Shown: positions 11,231 through 25,156, counted from the stretch's first letter. The stretch is 64,000 bases of DNA from Calliopsis andreniformis (GCF_051401765.1 NW_027480481.1:1612001-1676000), one strand, 5' to 3'. Numbers and translations: made by a program. The notes: a model not told the origin generated them from the sequence alone.

Positions 11231-13338
11231 AATCTACAATACTCAATCCTCAATCCTCGATCTTCAATCCTCCATACTCAATCTTCAATCCTCAATCCTC
11301 AATCATCAATCCTTAATCCTCAATCCTCAGTCATCAATCCTCAATCTTCAATACGCAATCCTCAATCATCAATCATCAATCCTCAATCCTCAATCCTCAT
11401 TCCTCAAACCTCAAGCCTCAACCCTCAGTCCTCATACTCAATTCTCAATTCTTAATCCTCAATCATAAATCCTCAATCTTCAATCCTCAGTAATCAATCC
11501 TCAATACTCAGTCTTCAATCCTCAATCCTCAATCCTCAATCCTCAGTCCGCCATCCTCAATAATCAATCCTCAATCTTCAATACTCAATCCTCAATCCTC
11601 AATCCTCAATCCTCAATACTCAATCTTCAATCCTCAATCCTCAATCCTGAATCCTCAATCCTCAATCCTCAGACATCAATCCTCAATCTTCAATACTCAA
11701 TCGTCAATCCTCGGTCCTCAATTCTCAATCCTCAATCCTCGTTCCTCAAACCTCAATCCTCAACCCTCAGTCCTCATCCTCAATTCTCAATTCTCAATCC
11801 TCAAACCTCAATCTTCAATCCTCAATTCTCAATCCTCAATCCTCAATACTCAACCATCAATCCTCAATTCTCAATACTCAATAGAATATCCTGAATTCTC
11901 AGTATTCAATACTCAAACCTCAACGCTCAACCCTCAGTCCTCATCCTCAATTCTCAATTCTCAATCCTCAAACCTCAATCTTCAATCCTCAGTCCTCAAT
12001 CCTCAAACCTCAATCCTCAATCCTCAATCCTTAATACCCAATCCTCTATCTTCAATCCTCAATAATCAATCTCCTATCCTAGATCATCAATCCCCAATAC
12101 TCTATCCTTAATCCTCAATATTCAATCCTCTATCCCCAGTCCACAATCTTCAATCCCCAAAGCTCAATATTCAATCCTCAATCCTCAGTCCTCAATCGTC
12201 AATCGTCAGTCCACAATCTTCAATACTCAATCCTCAATCCTCAATCCTCAATCCTCAATCATCAGTCCTCAATCCTCAATCTTCAATCCTCAATACTCAA
12301 TCTTCAATCCTCAATCCTCGATCCTCAATCCTCAATCTTCATTCCTCAATCCTCAATCCTCAATCCTCAATCCTCATTCTTCAATCCTCAATACCCAATC
12401 CTCAATCGTCAATCCTCAATCCTCAATCCTCAGTCATCAATCCTCAATCTTCAATACTCAATCCTCAATCCTCAATCCTCAATCCTCAATCCTCAATCCT
12501 CAATCCTCAATCCTCATTCCTCAAACCTCAATCCTCAACCCTCAGTTCTCATCCTCAATTCTCAATTCTCAATCCTCAATCCTCAATCCTCAATCTTCAA
12601 TCCTCAATAATCAATCTCCTATCCTAGATCATCAATCCCCAATACTCTATCCTTAATCCTCAATATTCAATCCTCTATCCACAGTCCACAATCTTCAATC
12701 CACAAAGCTCAATAATCAATCCTCAATCCTCAGTCCTCAATCGTCAATCATCAGTCCAGAATCTTCAATACTCAATCCTCAATCCTCTATCCTCAATCCT
12801 CAATTCTCAATCCTCAATCCTCAATCTTCAATCCTCAATACTCAATCTTCAATACTCAATCCTCGATCCTCAATCCTCAATCTTCATTCCTGAATCCTCA
12901 AACCTCAATCCTCAATCCTCATTCTTCAATCCTCAATACCCAATCCTCAACCTTCAATCCTCAATCCTCAATCCTCAATTCTCAATCCTCAATCCTCAGA
13001 CCTCAGTCCTCAAACCTCAATCCTCAGCCCTCAGCCCTCATCGTCAATCCTCAATCCTCAATCCTCAATCCTCAATCCTCAATCCTCAATCTTCAATACT
13101 CAATACTCAATCTTCAATCCTCAGCCCTCATCCTCAATCATCAATCCTCAATCTTCAACCCTCAATCCTCAATCCTCAATACTCAATCTTTAATCGTCAA
13201 TCCTCAGTCCTCAAACCTCAATTCTGAATCCTCAATCTTCAATCCTCAATAGTCAATCTCCAATCCTAGATCCTCAGTCCCCAATCCTCAATCCTTAATC
13301 CTCAATCTTCAATCCTCAATCCCCAGTCCTCAATCCTC
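11231..13338. repeat. Heptamer stretch with short module G
   Basis: Apart from module G at 11845 this holds only variant heptamers. The part from about 12000 has recognisable counterparts at about 25.83 kb and 28.85 kb, with passages such as TTAATACCCAATCC at 12031, 25861 and 28876. Confidence 0.8.
11845..11928 (+). repeat. Short module G (84 bp, 12 heptamers)
   Basis: G starts like C (AATACTC, AACCATC and AATAGAA at unit 6) but after AGTATTC and AATACTC it turns to AAACCTC and AACGCTC. It may be a shortened C. It begins 810 bp after the start of E1 here and in two other places. Confidence 0.78.
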
Positions 13339-13422
13339 AATACTCAACCATCAATCCTCAATTCTCGATACTCAATAGAATATCCTGAATTCTCAGTATT
13401 AAATACTCAAACCTCAACGCTC
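13339..13422 (+). repeat. Short module G
   Basis: This copy has GATACTC just before AATAGAA, shared with the G at 27183. The two lie in blocks offset by 13,844 bp, the same offset as the B1 modules at 13701 and 27545. Confidence 0.77.
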
Positions 13423-13700
13423 AACCCTCAGCCCTCATCCTCCATCCTCGATCCTCAATCCTCAAACCTCAATCTTCAATCCTCAATACTCAATCTTCGA
13501 ATCTCAATCTTCAATCCTCAATCCTCAATCCCAATCCACAATCTTCAATCCTCAATCCTCAATCCTCAATCCTCAATCCTCAATCATCAATCCTCGATCT
13601 TCAACACTCAATCCTCAATCCTCAATCCTCAATCCTCAATCTTCAATCCTCAATCCTAAATCCTCGATCCTCAATCCTCAATCCTCAATCCTCAGTCCTC

Positions 13701-13896
13701 AAACCTCAATCCCGAATCCTCAATCCTGAATCCTCAATCTTCAGCCCGCAGTCCTCAACAATCAATTGTCAATACCCAATCCTCAATAGAATATCCTCAA
13801 TTCAAAGTTTTCAATACTCAATCCCCATTCTTCAATCTTCAAATCTCAATCCACGATAATCAATCCCCATCACTCAACCCTCAACACTCAGACCTC
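13701..13896 (+). repeat. Module B1
   Basis: This B1 copy has AATACCC at unit 11, shared with 27545 and 30442. The three are therefore one lineage. Confidence 0.87.
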
Positions 13897-15962
13897 AATC
13901 TTCAATCCTCAGTCCCCAATCCTCAATCTTCAATCCTCAACCCTCAATAGTCAATCCTCAACCATCAATCCTCAATACTCAATCTTTAATCCTCAAACCT
14001 CAATCCTCAATCTTCAATCCTCAATCCTCAATCCTCAATCCTCAATCCTCAATCCTCATCCTTCGATCCTCAACCCTCAATCCTCAAGCGTCAATACTCA
14101 ATCCTCAATTATCAATCCCCAATCCTCGGTCCTCAGTCCTCAAACCTGAATCCTCAAACCTCAGCCCTCATCGTCAATCCTCAATCCTCAATCCTCAGTC
14201 GTCAGTCCTCAAACCTCAATCCTCAACCCTCAGCCCTCATCCTCAATCCTCAATCCTCAATCTTCAATCCTCAATCCTCAATCCTCAATACTCAATCTTC
14301 TATCGTCGATCCTCAGTCCTCAAACCTCAATTCCGAATCCTCAATCTTCAATCCTCAATAATCAATCTCCAATCCTAGATCCTCAATCCCCAATCCTCAA
14401 TCCTTAATACTCAATCTTCAATCCTCAATCCCCAGTCCTCAATATTCAATCCTCAATGCTCCATCCTCAATCCTCGATCCTCAATCCTCAGTCGTCAATA
14501 ATCAATACTCAATCTTCAATCGTCAATCCTCAGTCCTCAAACCTCAATTCTGAATCCTCAATCTTCAGTCCTCAACAATCAATCTCCAATCCTAGATCCT
14601 CAATCCCCAATCCTCAATCCTTAATCCTCAATCTTCAATCCTCAATCCCCAGTCCTCAATCTGCAATCCTCAATACTCAATCTTCAATCGTCAATCCTCA
14701 ATCCTCAATCCTCAATCCTCAATCCTCAATCCTCAATCTTCAATCATCAATACTCAATCTTCAATCCTCAATCCTCAATCCTCAATCCTCAATCCTCACT
14801 CTTCAATCGTCAATACCCAATCCTCAATCTTCTATCCTGAATACTCAATCCTCAATTCTCAACCCTCAATCCTCAGTCCTCAGTCCTCAAACCTCAATCC
14901 CCAACCCTCAGCCCTCATCCTCAATCCTCAGTCCTCATTTCTCAATCCTCAGTCGTCAATCCTCAATACTCAATCTTCAATCCTCAGTCCTCAATCCTCA
15001 ATCCTCAATCGTCAACCCTCAATCCTCAATCCTCAGTCCTCAGTCCTCAAACCTCAACCCTCAACCCTCAGCCCTCATCCTCAATCCTCAATCCTCAATC
15101 TTCAATCCTCAATACTCAATCTTCAATCCTCAATCCTCAATCCTCAATCCTCAATCCTCACTCTTCAATCGTCAATACCCAATCCTCAATCTTCTATCCT
15201 GAATCCTCAATCCTCAATTCTCAACCCTCAATCCTCAGTCCTCAGTCCTCAAACCTCAATCCCCAACCCTCAGCCCTCATCCTCAATCCTCAGTCCTCAT
15301 TTCTCAATCCTGAGTCTTCAATCCTCAATACTCAATCCTCAATCTTCAACCCTGAATCCTCAAACCTCAATCCTCAATCCTCAATCCTCTATCCTCAATC
15401 CTCAATCCTCGATCCTCAATCTTCAGTCCTTAGTCCCAAATCCTCAATCTTCAATCCTCAATCCTCAACCCTCAATCTTCAATCCTCAAGACTCAATTTT
15501 CAATCCTCAATGCTTAAACCTCAATCGTCAATCTTCAATCCTCAATACTCAATCTTCAATATTCAATCCTCAATGCTCAATACTCAGTCCTCATTCTTCA
15601 ATCCTCAATACCCAATCCTCAATCTGCAATCCTCAATCCTCAATCCTCAATACTCAATCCTCAATCCTCGATCCTCAATCTTCAATCCTTAGTACCAAAT
15701 CCTCAATCTTCAATCCTCAATCCTCAACCCTCAACCTTCAATCCTCAAAACTCAATCTTCAATACTCAATCCTCAATCCTCAATCCTCAATGCTCATTTT
15801 TCAATCCTCAATACCCAATCCTCAATCTTCAATCCTCAACCCTCAATCCTCAATTCTCAATCCTCAATCCTCAATCCTCAGACCTCAAACATCAAAACTC
15901 AACCATCAGTCCTCGTCCTCAATCCACAACACTCAATCCTCAACCCTCAACCATCAATCCTC

Positions 15963-16389
15963 AATACTCAACCATCTATCCTCAATTCTCAATACTCAAT
16001 AGAATATCCTGAATTCACACGGTTCAATACTCAATCCACAATATTCAATAATCAAACCTCAATCCTCAAACATCTATTCTCAACACTCAATCCCCAACAC
16101 TCGGTCCTCTCTCTTCAATCCTCCATCCTCAACCCTCAATCCTCAAGCGTCAATCCTCAATACTCAATCCACAACCCTCAATCCTCAGTCCTCAAACCTC
16201 AATCCCGAATCCTCATTCCTGAATCCTCAATCTTCAGCCCTCAGTCCTGAACAATCAATTGTCAATCCTCAATCCTCAATAGAATATCCTCAACTCACAG
16301 TTTTCAATACTCAATCCCCATTCTTCAATCTTCAAACCTCAATCCACGATAATCAATCCCCATCACTCAACCCTCAACACTCAGACCTC
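15963..16389 (+). repeat. Composite C+B3 (427 bp)
   Basis: C (15963-16151) is followed at 231 bp by B3 (16194-16389). B3 is marked by ATTCCTG at unit 4, AGTCCTG at unit 8, AACTCAC at unit 15 and AAACCTC at unit 21. Confidence 0.88.
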
Positions 16390-17904
16390 AATCTTCTACC
16401 CTCAATCCTCAATCCTCAATCTTCAATCCTCAATACTCAATCCTCAATCCTCAATCCTCAATATTCAATCCTCAATACTCAATCTTCAATCCTCAATCCT
16501 CAATCCTCAATCCCCAATCCTCAATCCTCAATCCTCTATCTTCAATCCTCAACCTTCAATCCTCAATCCTCAATCCTCAATCCTCAATCCTCAATCCTCA
16601 ATGTTCAATCCTCAATACACAATCCTCAATCTTCAATCCTCAATCCTCAATCCTCAATCCTCAATCCTCAATCCTCAATCTTCAATCATCAATACTCAAT
16701 CTTCAATCCTCAATCCTCAATCCTCAATCCTCAATCCTCACTCTTCAATCGTCAATACCCAATCCTCAATCTTCTATCCTGAATCCTCAATCCTCAATTC
16801 TCAACCCTCAATCCTCAGTCCTCAGTCCTCAAACCTCAATCCCCAACCCTCAGCCCTCATCCTCAATCCTCAGTCCTCATTTCTCAATCCTCAGTCGTCA
16901 ATCCTCAATACTCAATCTTCAATCCTCAGTCCTCAATCCTCAATCCTCAATCGTCAATCCTCAATCCTCAATCCTCAGTCCTCAGTCCTCAAACCTCAAC
17001 CCTCAACCCTCAGCCCTCATCCTCAATCCTCAATCCTCAATCTTCAATCCTCAATACTCAATCTTCAATCCTCAATCCTCAATCCTCAATCCTCAATCCT
17101 CACTCTTCAATCGTCAATACCCAATCCACAATCTTCTATCCTGAATCCTCAATCCTCAATTCTCAACCCTCAATCCTCAGTCCTCAGTCCTCAAACCTCA
17201 ATCCCCAACCCTCAGCCCTCATCCTCAATCCTCAGTCCTCATTTCTCAATCCTGAGTCTTCAATCCTCAATACTCAATCCTCAATCTTCAACCCTGAATC
17301 CTCAAACCTCAATCCTCAATCCTCAATCCTCTATCCTCAATCCTCAATCCTCGATCCTCAATCTTCAATCCTTAGTCCCAAATCCTCAATCTTCAATCCT
17401 CAATCCTCAACCCTCAATCTTCAATCCTCAAGACTCAATCTTCAATCCTCAATGTTTAAACCTCAATCGTCAATCTTCAATCCTCAATACTCAATCTTCA
17501 ATATTCAATCCTCAATGCTCAATCCTCAGTCCTCATTATTCAATCCTCAATACCCAATCCTCAATCTGCAATCCTCAATCCTCAATCCTCAATCCTCAAT
17601 CCTCAATCCTCGATCCTCAATCTTCAATCCTTAGTACCAAATCCTCAATCTTCAATCCTCAATCCTCAACCCTCAACCTTCAATCCTCAAAACTCAATCT
17701 TCAATACTCAATCCTCAATCCTCAATCCTCAATACTCATTCTTCAATCCTCAATACCCAATCCTCAATCTTCAATCCTCAACCCTCAATCCTCAATTCTC
17801 AATCCACAATCCTCAATCCTCAGACCTCAAACATCAAAACTCAACCATCAGTCCTCGTCCTCAATCCACAACACTCAATCCTCAACCCTCAACCATCAAT
17901 CCTC

Positions 17905-18331
17905 AATACTCAACCATCTATCCTCAATTCTCAATACTCAATAGAATATCCTGAATTCACACGGTTCAATACTCAATCCACAATATTCAATAATCAAACC
18001 TCAATCCTCAAACATCTATTCTCAACACTCAATCCCCAACACTCGGTCCTCTCTCTTCAATCCTCCATCCTCAACCCTCAATCCTCAAGCGTCAATCCTC
18101 AATACTCAATCCACAACCCTCAATCCTCAGTCCTCAAACCTCAATCCCGAAACCTCATTCCTGAATCCTCAATCTTCAGCCCTCAGTCCTGAACAATCAA
18201 TTGTCAATCCTCAATCCTCAATAGAATATCCTCAACTCACAGTTTTCAATACTCAATCCCCATTCTTCAATCTTCAAACCTCAATCCACGATAATCAATT
18301 CCCATCACTCAACCCTCAACACTCAGACCTC
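17905..18331 (+). repeat. Composite C+B3 (427 bp)
   Basis: This is the second member of the 1,942-bp tandem pair. B3 (18136-18331) has AAACCTC at unit 3 and AATTCCC at unit 24; unit 3 is shared with the copy at 35206, which supports the block duplication. Confidence 0.88.
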
Positions 18332-18666
18332 AATCTTCTACCCTCAATCCTCAATCCTCAATCTTCAATCCTCAATACTCAATCTTCAATCCTCAATCTT
18401 CAATTCTCAATCCACAATACTCAATCCTCAATCGTCAGTCCTCAATCCCCAATCCTCAATCTTCAATCCTCAACACCCAATCCTCAATCCTCAATCCTCA
18501 ACCCTCAATCCTCAGACCTCAAACATCAATATTCAGCCCTCAGTCCTCGTCCTCAATCCACAACACTCTATCCTCAATCCTCAGTATTCAATCATCAATA
18601 TTCAATCTCCTGTCCTCAATCATCAATCCTCAATCCACAATCCTCAATCCTCAATCCTCAGTCCTC

Positions 18667-18862
18667 AAACCACAATCCCGAATCCTCAATCCTGAATGCT
18701 CAATCTTCATCCCTCAGTCCGCAACCATCAATTGTCAATCCTCAATCCTCAACAGAATATCCTCAATTCACAGTTTTCAATACTGAATCCCCAATCTTCA
18801 GTCTTCAAATCTCAATTCACAGACATCAATTCTCATCACTCAACCCTCAACACTCAGTCCTC
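18667..18862 (+). repeat. Module E1
   Basis: This E1 copy has AACAGAA at unit 13. It is followed by GGTCTAC, as is the copy at 35737, while those at 11035 and 23841 have AATCTAC there. Confidence 0.87.
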
Positions 18863-19476
18863 GGTCTACAATACTCAATCCTCAATCCTCAATCTTCAAT
18901 CCTCCATACTCAATCTTCAATCCTCAATCCTCAATCATCAATCCTTAATCCTCAACCCTCAGTCATCAATCCTCAATCTTCAATACGCAATCCTCAATCA
19001 TCAATCCTCAATCCTCAATCCTCAATCCTCATTCCTCAAACCTCAAGCCTCAACCCTCAGTCCTCATACTCAATTCTCAATTCTTAATCCTCAATCATAA
19101 ATCCTCAATCTTCAATCCTCAGAAATCAATCCTCAATACTCAGTCTTCAATCCTCAATCCTCAATCCTCAATCCTCAGTCCGCCATCCTCAATCATCAAT
19201 CCTCAATCTTCAATACTCAATCCTCAATCCTCAATCCTCAATCCTCAATACTCAATCTTCAATCCTCAATCCTCAATCCTGAATCCTCAATCCTCAATCC
19301 TCAGACATCAATCCTCAATCTTCAATACTCAATCGTCAATCCTCGGTCCTCAATTCTCAATCCTCAATCCTCGTTCCTCAAACCTCACTCCTCAACCCTC
19401 AGTCCTCATCCTCAATTCTCAATTCTCAATCCTCAAACCTCAATCTTCAATCCTCAATACTCAATCCTCAATCCTC

Positions 19477-19560
19477 AATACTCAACCATCAATCCTCAAT
19501 TCTCAATACTCAATAGAATATCCTGAATTCTCAGTATTCAATACTCAAACCTCAACGCTC
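19477..19560 (+). repeat. Short module G
   Basis: It begins 810 bp after the start of E1 at 18667. Its partner in the duplicated block is at 36547. Confidence 0.77.
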
Positions 19561-19949
19561 AACCCTCAGCCCTCATCCTCCATCCTCACTCCTCAATCCT
19601 CAAACCTCAATCTTCAATCCTCAATACTCAATCTTCGAATCTCAATCTTCAATCCTCAATCCTCAATCCCAATCCTCAATCTTCAATCCTCAATCCTCAA
19701 TCCTCAATCCTCAATCGTCAATCCTCAATCATCAATCCTCAAACTTCAACACTCAATCCTCAATCCTCCATCCTCAATCCTCAATCTTCAATCCTCAATC
19801 CTAAATCCTCGATCCTCAATCCTCACTCCTCAATCCTCAACCCTCAGCCCTCATCCTCAATCCTCAATCCTCAATCTTCAATCCTCAATCCTCAACCCTC
19901 AATACTCAATCTTCAATCCACAACCCTCAATCCTCAGTCCTCAAACCTC

Positions 19950-20145
19950 AATCCCCAAACCTGAATCCTCATTCCTGAATCCTCAATCTTCAGCCCTCAG
20001 TCCTCAACAATCAATTGTCAACCCTCAATCCTCAATAGAATATCCTCAATTCACAGTTTTCAATACTCAATCCCCGTTCTTCAATCTTCAAATCTCAATC
20101 CACGATAATCAATTCCCATCACTCAACCCTCAACACTCAGACCTC
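19950..20145 (+). repeat. Chimeric module B3/B2
   Basis: The left part matches the B3 module at 37020: it opens AATCCCC, AAACCTG and has ATTCCTG at unit 4. The right part matches the B2 module at 7550: AGTCCTC at unit 8, AACCCTC at unit 11, AATTCAC at unit 15 and the ATCCCCGTTC variant. The switch lies within the shared units 5-8 (19978-20005). The left flank is collinear with 36.9 kb and the right flank with 7.7 kb, so this is a junction between two segments of the array. Confidence 0.82.
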
Positions 20146-20614
20146 AACCTTCTATCCTCAATCCACAATCCTCATTCTTCAATCCTCAATACTCAATCTT
20201 CAATCCTTAATCCTCAATTCTCAATCCTCAATCCTCAATCCTCAATCGTCAATCCTCAATCCCCAATCCTCAATCTTCAATCCTCAACACACAATCCTCA
20301 ATCCTCAATCCTCAATATTCAATCCTCAATACTCAATCTTCAATCCTCAATCCTCAATCCTCAATCCTCAATCCTCAATCCTCAATCCTCAACCCTCTAT
20401 CTTCAATCCTCAATACTCAATCTTCCATCCCCAATCATCAATCCTCAATCCTCAATCCTCAATCCTCAATCCTCAACCTTCAATCCTCAATCCTCAATCC
20501 TCAATCCTCAATCCTCAATCCTCAATGTTCAATCCTCAATACACAATACTCAATCTTCAATCCTCAATCCTCAATCCTCAATCCTCAATCCTCAATCCTC
20601 AATCCTCAGTCCTC

Positions 20615-20810
20615 AAACCACAATCCTGAATCCTCAATCCTGAATCCTCAACCTTCAGCACTCAGTCCTCAACAATAAGTTGTCGATCCTCAATCCTCAA
20701 TAGAATGTCCTCAGTTCAGAGCTTTCAATACGCAATACTCAATCTGCAATCTTCAAATCTCTATCCACAAACATCAATTCTCATCACTCAACCCTCAACA
20801 CTCAGTCCCC
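20615..20810 (+). repeat. Module A1
   Basis: This is the partner of the copy at 8208, 12,407 bp away, with the same AGTACTC following it. Confidence 0.88.
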
Positions 20811-23078
20811 AGTACTCAATCTTCAATCCTCAATCCTCAATCCTCAATCCTCAATCCTCAATCTTCAATCCTCAATACTCAATCTTCAATCCTCAATCCT
20901 CGATCCTCAATCCTCAATCTTCATTCCTCAATCCTCGCTCCTCAATCCTCAATCCTCATTCTTCAATCCTCAATACCTAATCCTCAATCTGCAATCCTCA
21001 ATCCTCAATCATCAATCCTCAATCCTCAATCCTCAATCCTCGATCCTCAATCCTCAATCTTCAATCCTCAATGCTCGATCCTCAATCCTCAATCGTCAAT
21101 CTTCAATCCTCAATACTCAATCTTAAATATACAATCCTCAATGCTCAATCCTCAATCCTCATCCTTCGATCCTCAACCCTCAATCCTCAAGCGTCAATCC
21201 TCAATCCTCAATTCTCAATCCCCAATCCTCGGTCCTCAGTCCTCAAACCTGAATCCTCAAACCTCAGCCCTCATCGTCAATCCTCAATCCTCAATTCTCA
21301 GTCGTCAGTCCTCAAACCTCAATCCTCAACCCTCACCCTCATCCTCAATCCTCAATCCTCAATCTTCAATCCTCAATCCTCAATCCTCAATACTCAATCT
21401 TCTATCGTCGATCCTCAGTCCTCATACCTCAATTCCGAATCCTCAATCTTCAATCCTCAATAATCAATCTCCAATCCTAGATCCTCAATCCCCAATCCTC
21501 AATCCTTAATACTCAATCTTCAATCCTCAATCCCCAGTCCTCAATATTCAATCCTCAATGCTCCATCCTCAATCCTCGATCCTCAATCCTCAGTCGTCAA
21601 TCCTCAATACTCAATCCTCAATACTCAATCTTCAATCGTCAATCCTCAGTCCTCAAACCTCAATTCTGAATCCTCAATCTTCAATCCTCAACAATCAATC
21701 TCCAATCCTAGATCCTCAATCCCCAATCCTCAATCCTTAATCCTCAATCTTCAATCCTCAATCCCCAGTCCTCAATCTTCAATCCTCAATACTCAATCTT
21801 CAATCGTCAATCCTCAATCCTCAATCCTCAATACTCAATCCTCAATCCTCAATCTTGAATCATCAATACTCAATCTTCAATCCTCAATCCTCAATCCTCA
21901 ATCCTCAATCCTCACTCTTCAATCGTCAATACCCAATCCTCAATCTTCTATCCTGAATCCTCAATCCTCAATTCTCAACCCTCAATCCTCAGTCCTCAGT
22001 CCTCAAACCTCAATCCCCAACCCTCAGCCCTCATCCTCAATCCTCAGTCCTCATTTCTCAATCCTCAGTCGTCAATCCTCAATACTCAATCTTCAATCCT
22101 CAGTCCTCAATCCTCAATCCTCAATCGTCAATCCTCAATCCTCAATCCTCAGTCCTCAGTCCTCAAACCTCAACCCTCAACCCTCAGCCCTCATCCTCAA
22201 TCCTCAATCCTCAATCTTCAATCCTCAATACTCAATCTTCAATCCTCAATCCTCAATCCTCAATCCTCAATCCTCACTCTTCAATCGTCAATACCCAATC
22301 CTCAATCTTCTATCCTGAATCCTCAATCCTCAATTCTCAACCCTCAATCCTCAGTCCTCAGTCCTCAAACCTCAATCCCCAACCCTCAGCCCTCATCCTC
22401 AATCCTCAGTCCTCATTTCTCAATCCTGAGTCTTCAATCCTCAATACTCAATCCTCAATCTTCAACCCTGAATCCTCAAACCTCAATCCTCAATCCTCAA
22501 TCCTCTATCCTCAATCCTCAATCCTCGATCCTCAATCTTCAATCCTTAGTCCCAAATCCTCAATCTTCAATCCTCAATCCTCAACCCTCAATCTTCAATC
22601 CTCAAGACTCAATCTTCAATCCTCAATGCTTAAACCTCAATCGTCAATCTTCAATCCTCAATACTCAATCTTCAACATTCAATCCTCAATGCTCAATCCT
22701 CAGTCCTCATTCTTCAATCCTCAATACCCAATCCTCAATCTGCAATCCTCAATCCTCAATCCTCAATCCTCAATCCTCAATCCTCGATCCTCAATCTTCA
22801 ATCCTTAGTACCAAATCCTCAATCTTCAATCCTCAATCCTCAACCCTCAACCTTCAATCCTCAAAACTCAATCTTCAATACTCAATCCTCAATCCTCAAT
22901 CCTCAATACTCATTCTTCAATCCTCAATACCCAATCCTCAATCTTCAATCCTCAACCCTCGATCCTCAATTCTCAATCCTCAATCCTCAATCCTCAGACC
23001 TCAAACATCAAAACTCAACCATCAGTCCTCGTCCTCAATCCACAACACTCAATCCTCAACCCTCAACCATCAATCCTC
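20811..23078. repeat. Heptamer stretch between modules A1 and C
   Basis: The part to about 22250 repeats 8404-9850. From about 22.1 kb on, the sequence instead follows 16.95-17.9 kb at an offset of 5,174 bp. No full module lies here. Confidence 0.8.
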
Positions 23079-23505
23079 AATACTCAACCATCTATCCTCA
23101 ATTCTCAATACTCAATAGAATATCCTGAATTCACACGGTTCAATACTCAATCCACAATATTCAATAATCAAACCTCAATCCTCAAACATCTATTCTCAAC
23201 ACTCAATCCCCAACACTCGGTCCTCTCTCTTCAATCCTCCATCCTCAACCCTCAATCCTCAAGCGTCAATCCTCAATACTCAATCCACAAACCTCAATCC
23301 TCAGTCCTCAAACCTCAATCCCGAATCCTCATTCCTGAATCCTCAATCTTCAGCCCTCAGTCCTGAACAATCAATTGTCAATCCTCAATCCTCAATAGAA
23401 TATCCTCAACTCACTGTTTTCAATACTCAATCCCCATTCTTCAATCTTCAAACATCAATCCACGATAATCAATTCCCATCACTCAACCCTCAACACTCAG
23501 ACCTC
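23079..23505 (+). repeat. Composite C+B3 (427 bp)
   Basis: C (23079-23267) and B3 (23310-23505) lie 5,174 bp from the composite at 17905. B3 here has AACTCAC followed by TGTTTTC, and AAACATC instead of AAACCTC at unit 21. Confidence 0.87.
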
Positions 23506-23840
23506 AATCTTCTATCCTCAATCCTCAATCCTCAATCTTCAATCCTCAATACTCAATCTTCAATCCTCAATCTTCAATTCTCAATCCACAATACTCAATC
23601 CTCAATCGTCAGTCCTCAATCCCCAATCCTCAATCTTCAATCCTCAACACCCAATCCTCAATCCTCAATCCTCAATCCTCAATCCTCAGACCTCAAACAT
23701 CAATACTCAGCCCTCAGTCCTCGTCCTCAATCCACAACACTCTATCCTCAATCCTCAATATTCAATCATCAATATTCAATCTCCTATCCTCAATCATCAA
23801 TCCTCAATCCATAATCCTCAATCCTCAATCCTCAGTCCTC

Positions 23841-24036
23841 AAACCACAATCCCGAATCCTCAATCCTGAATGCTCAATCTTCATCCCTCAGTCCGCAACC
23901 ATCAATTGTCAATCCTCAATCCTCAACAGAATATCCTCAATTCACAGTTTTCAATACTGAATCCCCAATCTTCAGTCTTCAAATCTCAATTCACAGACAT
24001 CAATTCTCATCAGTCAACCCTCAACACTCAGTCCTC
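23841..24036 (+). repeat. Module E1
   Basis: This E1 copy has AACAGAA at unit 13 and ATCAGTC in place of ATCACTC at unit 25. It is offset 5,174 bp from the copy at 18667. Confidence 0.87.
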
Positions 24037-24657
24037 AATCTACAATACTCAATCCTCAATCCTCTATCTTCAATCCTCCATACTCAATCTTCAATCCTCA
24101 ATCCTCAATCATCAATCCTTAATCCTCAATCCTCAGTCATCAATCCTCAATCTTCAATACGCAATCCTCAATCATCAATCATCAATCCTCAATCCCCAAT
24201 CCTCATTCCTCAAACCTCAAGCCTCAACCCTCAGTCCTCATACTCAATTCTCAATTCTTAATCCTCAATCATAAATCCTCAATCTTCAATCCTCAGTAAT
24301 CAATCCTCAATACTCAGTCTTCAATCCTCAATCCTCAGTCCTCAATCCTCAGTCCGCCATCCTCAATCATCAATCCTCAATCTTCAATACTCAATCCTCA
24401 ATCCTCAATCCTCAATCCTCAATACTCAATCTTCAATCCTCAATCCTCAATCCTGAATCCTCAATCCTCAATCCTCAGACATCAATCCTCAATCTTCAAT
24501 ACTCAATCGTCAATCCTCGGTCCTCAATTCTCAATCCTCAATCCTCGTTCCTCAAACCTCAATCCTCAATCCTCAACCCTCAGTCCTCATCCTCAATTCT
24601 CAATTCTCAATCCTCAAACCTCAATCTTCAATCCTCAATTCTCAATCCTCAATCCTC

Positions 24658-24741
24658 AATACTCAACCATCAATCCTCAATTCTCAATACTCAATAGAAT
24701 ATCCTGAATTCTCAGTATTCAATACTCAAACCTCAACGCTC
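24658..24741 (+). repeat. Short module G
   Basis: It begins 817 bp after the start of E1, one heptamer more than in the other three E1-G pairs. Confidence 0.77.
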
Positions 24742-25156
24742 AACCCTCAGCCCTCATCCTCCATCCTCACTCCTCAATCCTCAAACCTCAATCTTCAATC
24801 CTCAATACTCAATCTTCGAATCTCAATCTTCAATCCTCAATCCTCATCCCAATCCTCAATCTTCAATCCTCAATCCTCAATCGTCAATCCTCAATCATCA
24901 ATCCTCAAACTTCAACACTCTATCCTCAATCCTCAATCCTCAATCCTCAATCTTCAATCCTCAATCCTGAATCCTCGATCCTCAATCCTCACTCCTCAAT
25001 CCTCAACCCTCAGCCCTCATCCTCAATCCTCAATCCTCAATCTTCAATCCTCAATCCTCAACCCTCAATACTCAATCTTCAATCGTCAATTCTCAGTCAT
25101 CAGTCCTCAATCCTCAATCCCCAAACCTGAATCCTCAACCGTCAGTCCTCGTCCTC

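Larger units (their letters stand above)
13455..20005. repeat. Large duplicated block, copy 1 (partner 30196-37075)
   Basis: Modules B1, C+B3, C+B3, E1, G and the left part of the hybrid B recur in the same order at 30196-37075. The offset is 16,741 bp for the first part (13701, 15963, 16194) and 17,070 bp for the second (17905, 18136, 18667, 19477, 19950). The step of 329 bp is 47 heptamers, and the partner carries an extra A1 module there. Inside the block, 15963-16389 and 17905-18331 form a tandem pair with period 1,942 bp. Confidence 0.83.

Noticed and set aside
14456..15202. Identical-looking open frames at 14456 and 31197 as a duplicated gene pair
   Set aside because: They lie at the 16,741-bp offset of the large duplicated block, so their likeness comes from copying of the array. 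The start codon is a chance AATGCTC unit.
16601..17944. The longest forward open frame (447 codons) as a gene for a repetitive protein
   Set aside because: The translation is only PQSSILN-type repeats, as in any frame of this unit. It crosses plain heptamers and module starts without any change, it has no recognisable domain or signal, and partner copies of the block break the frame differently.
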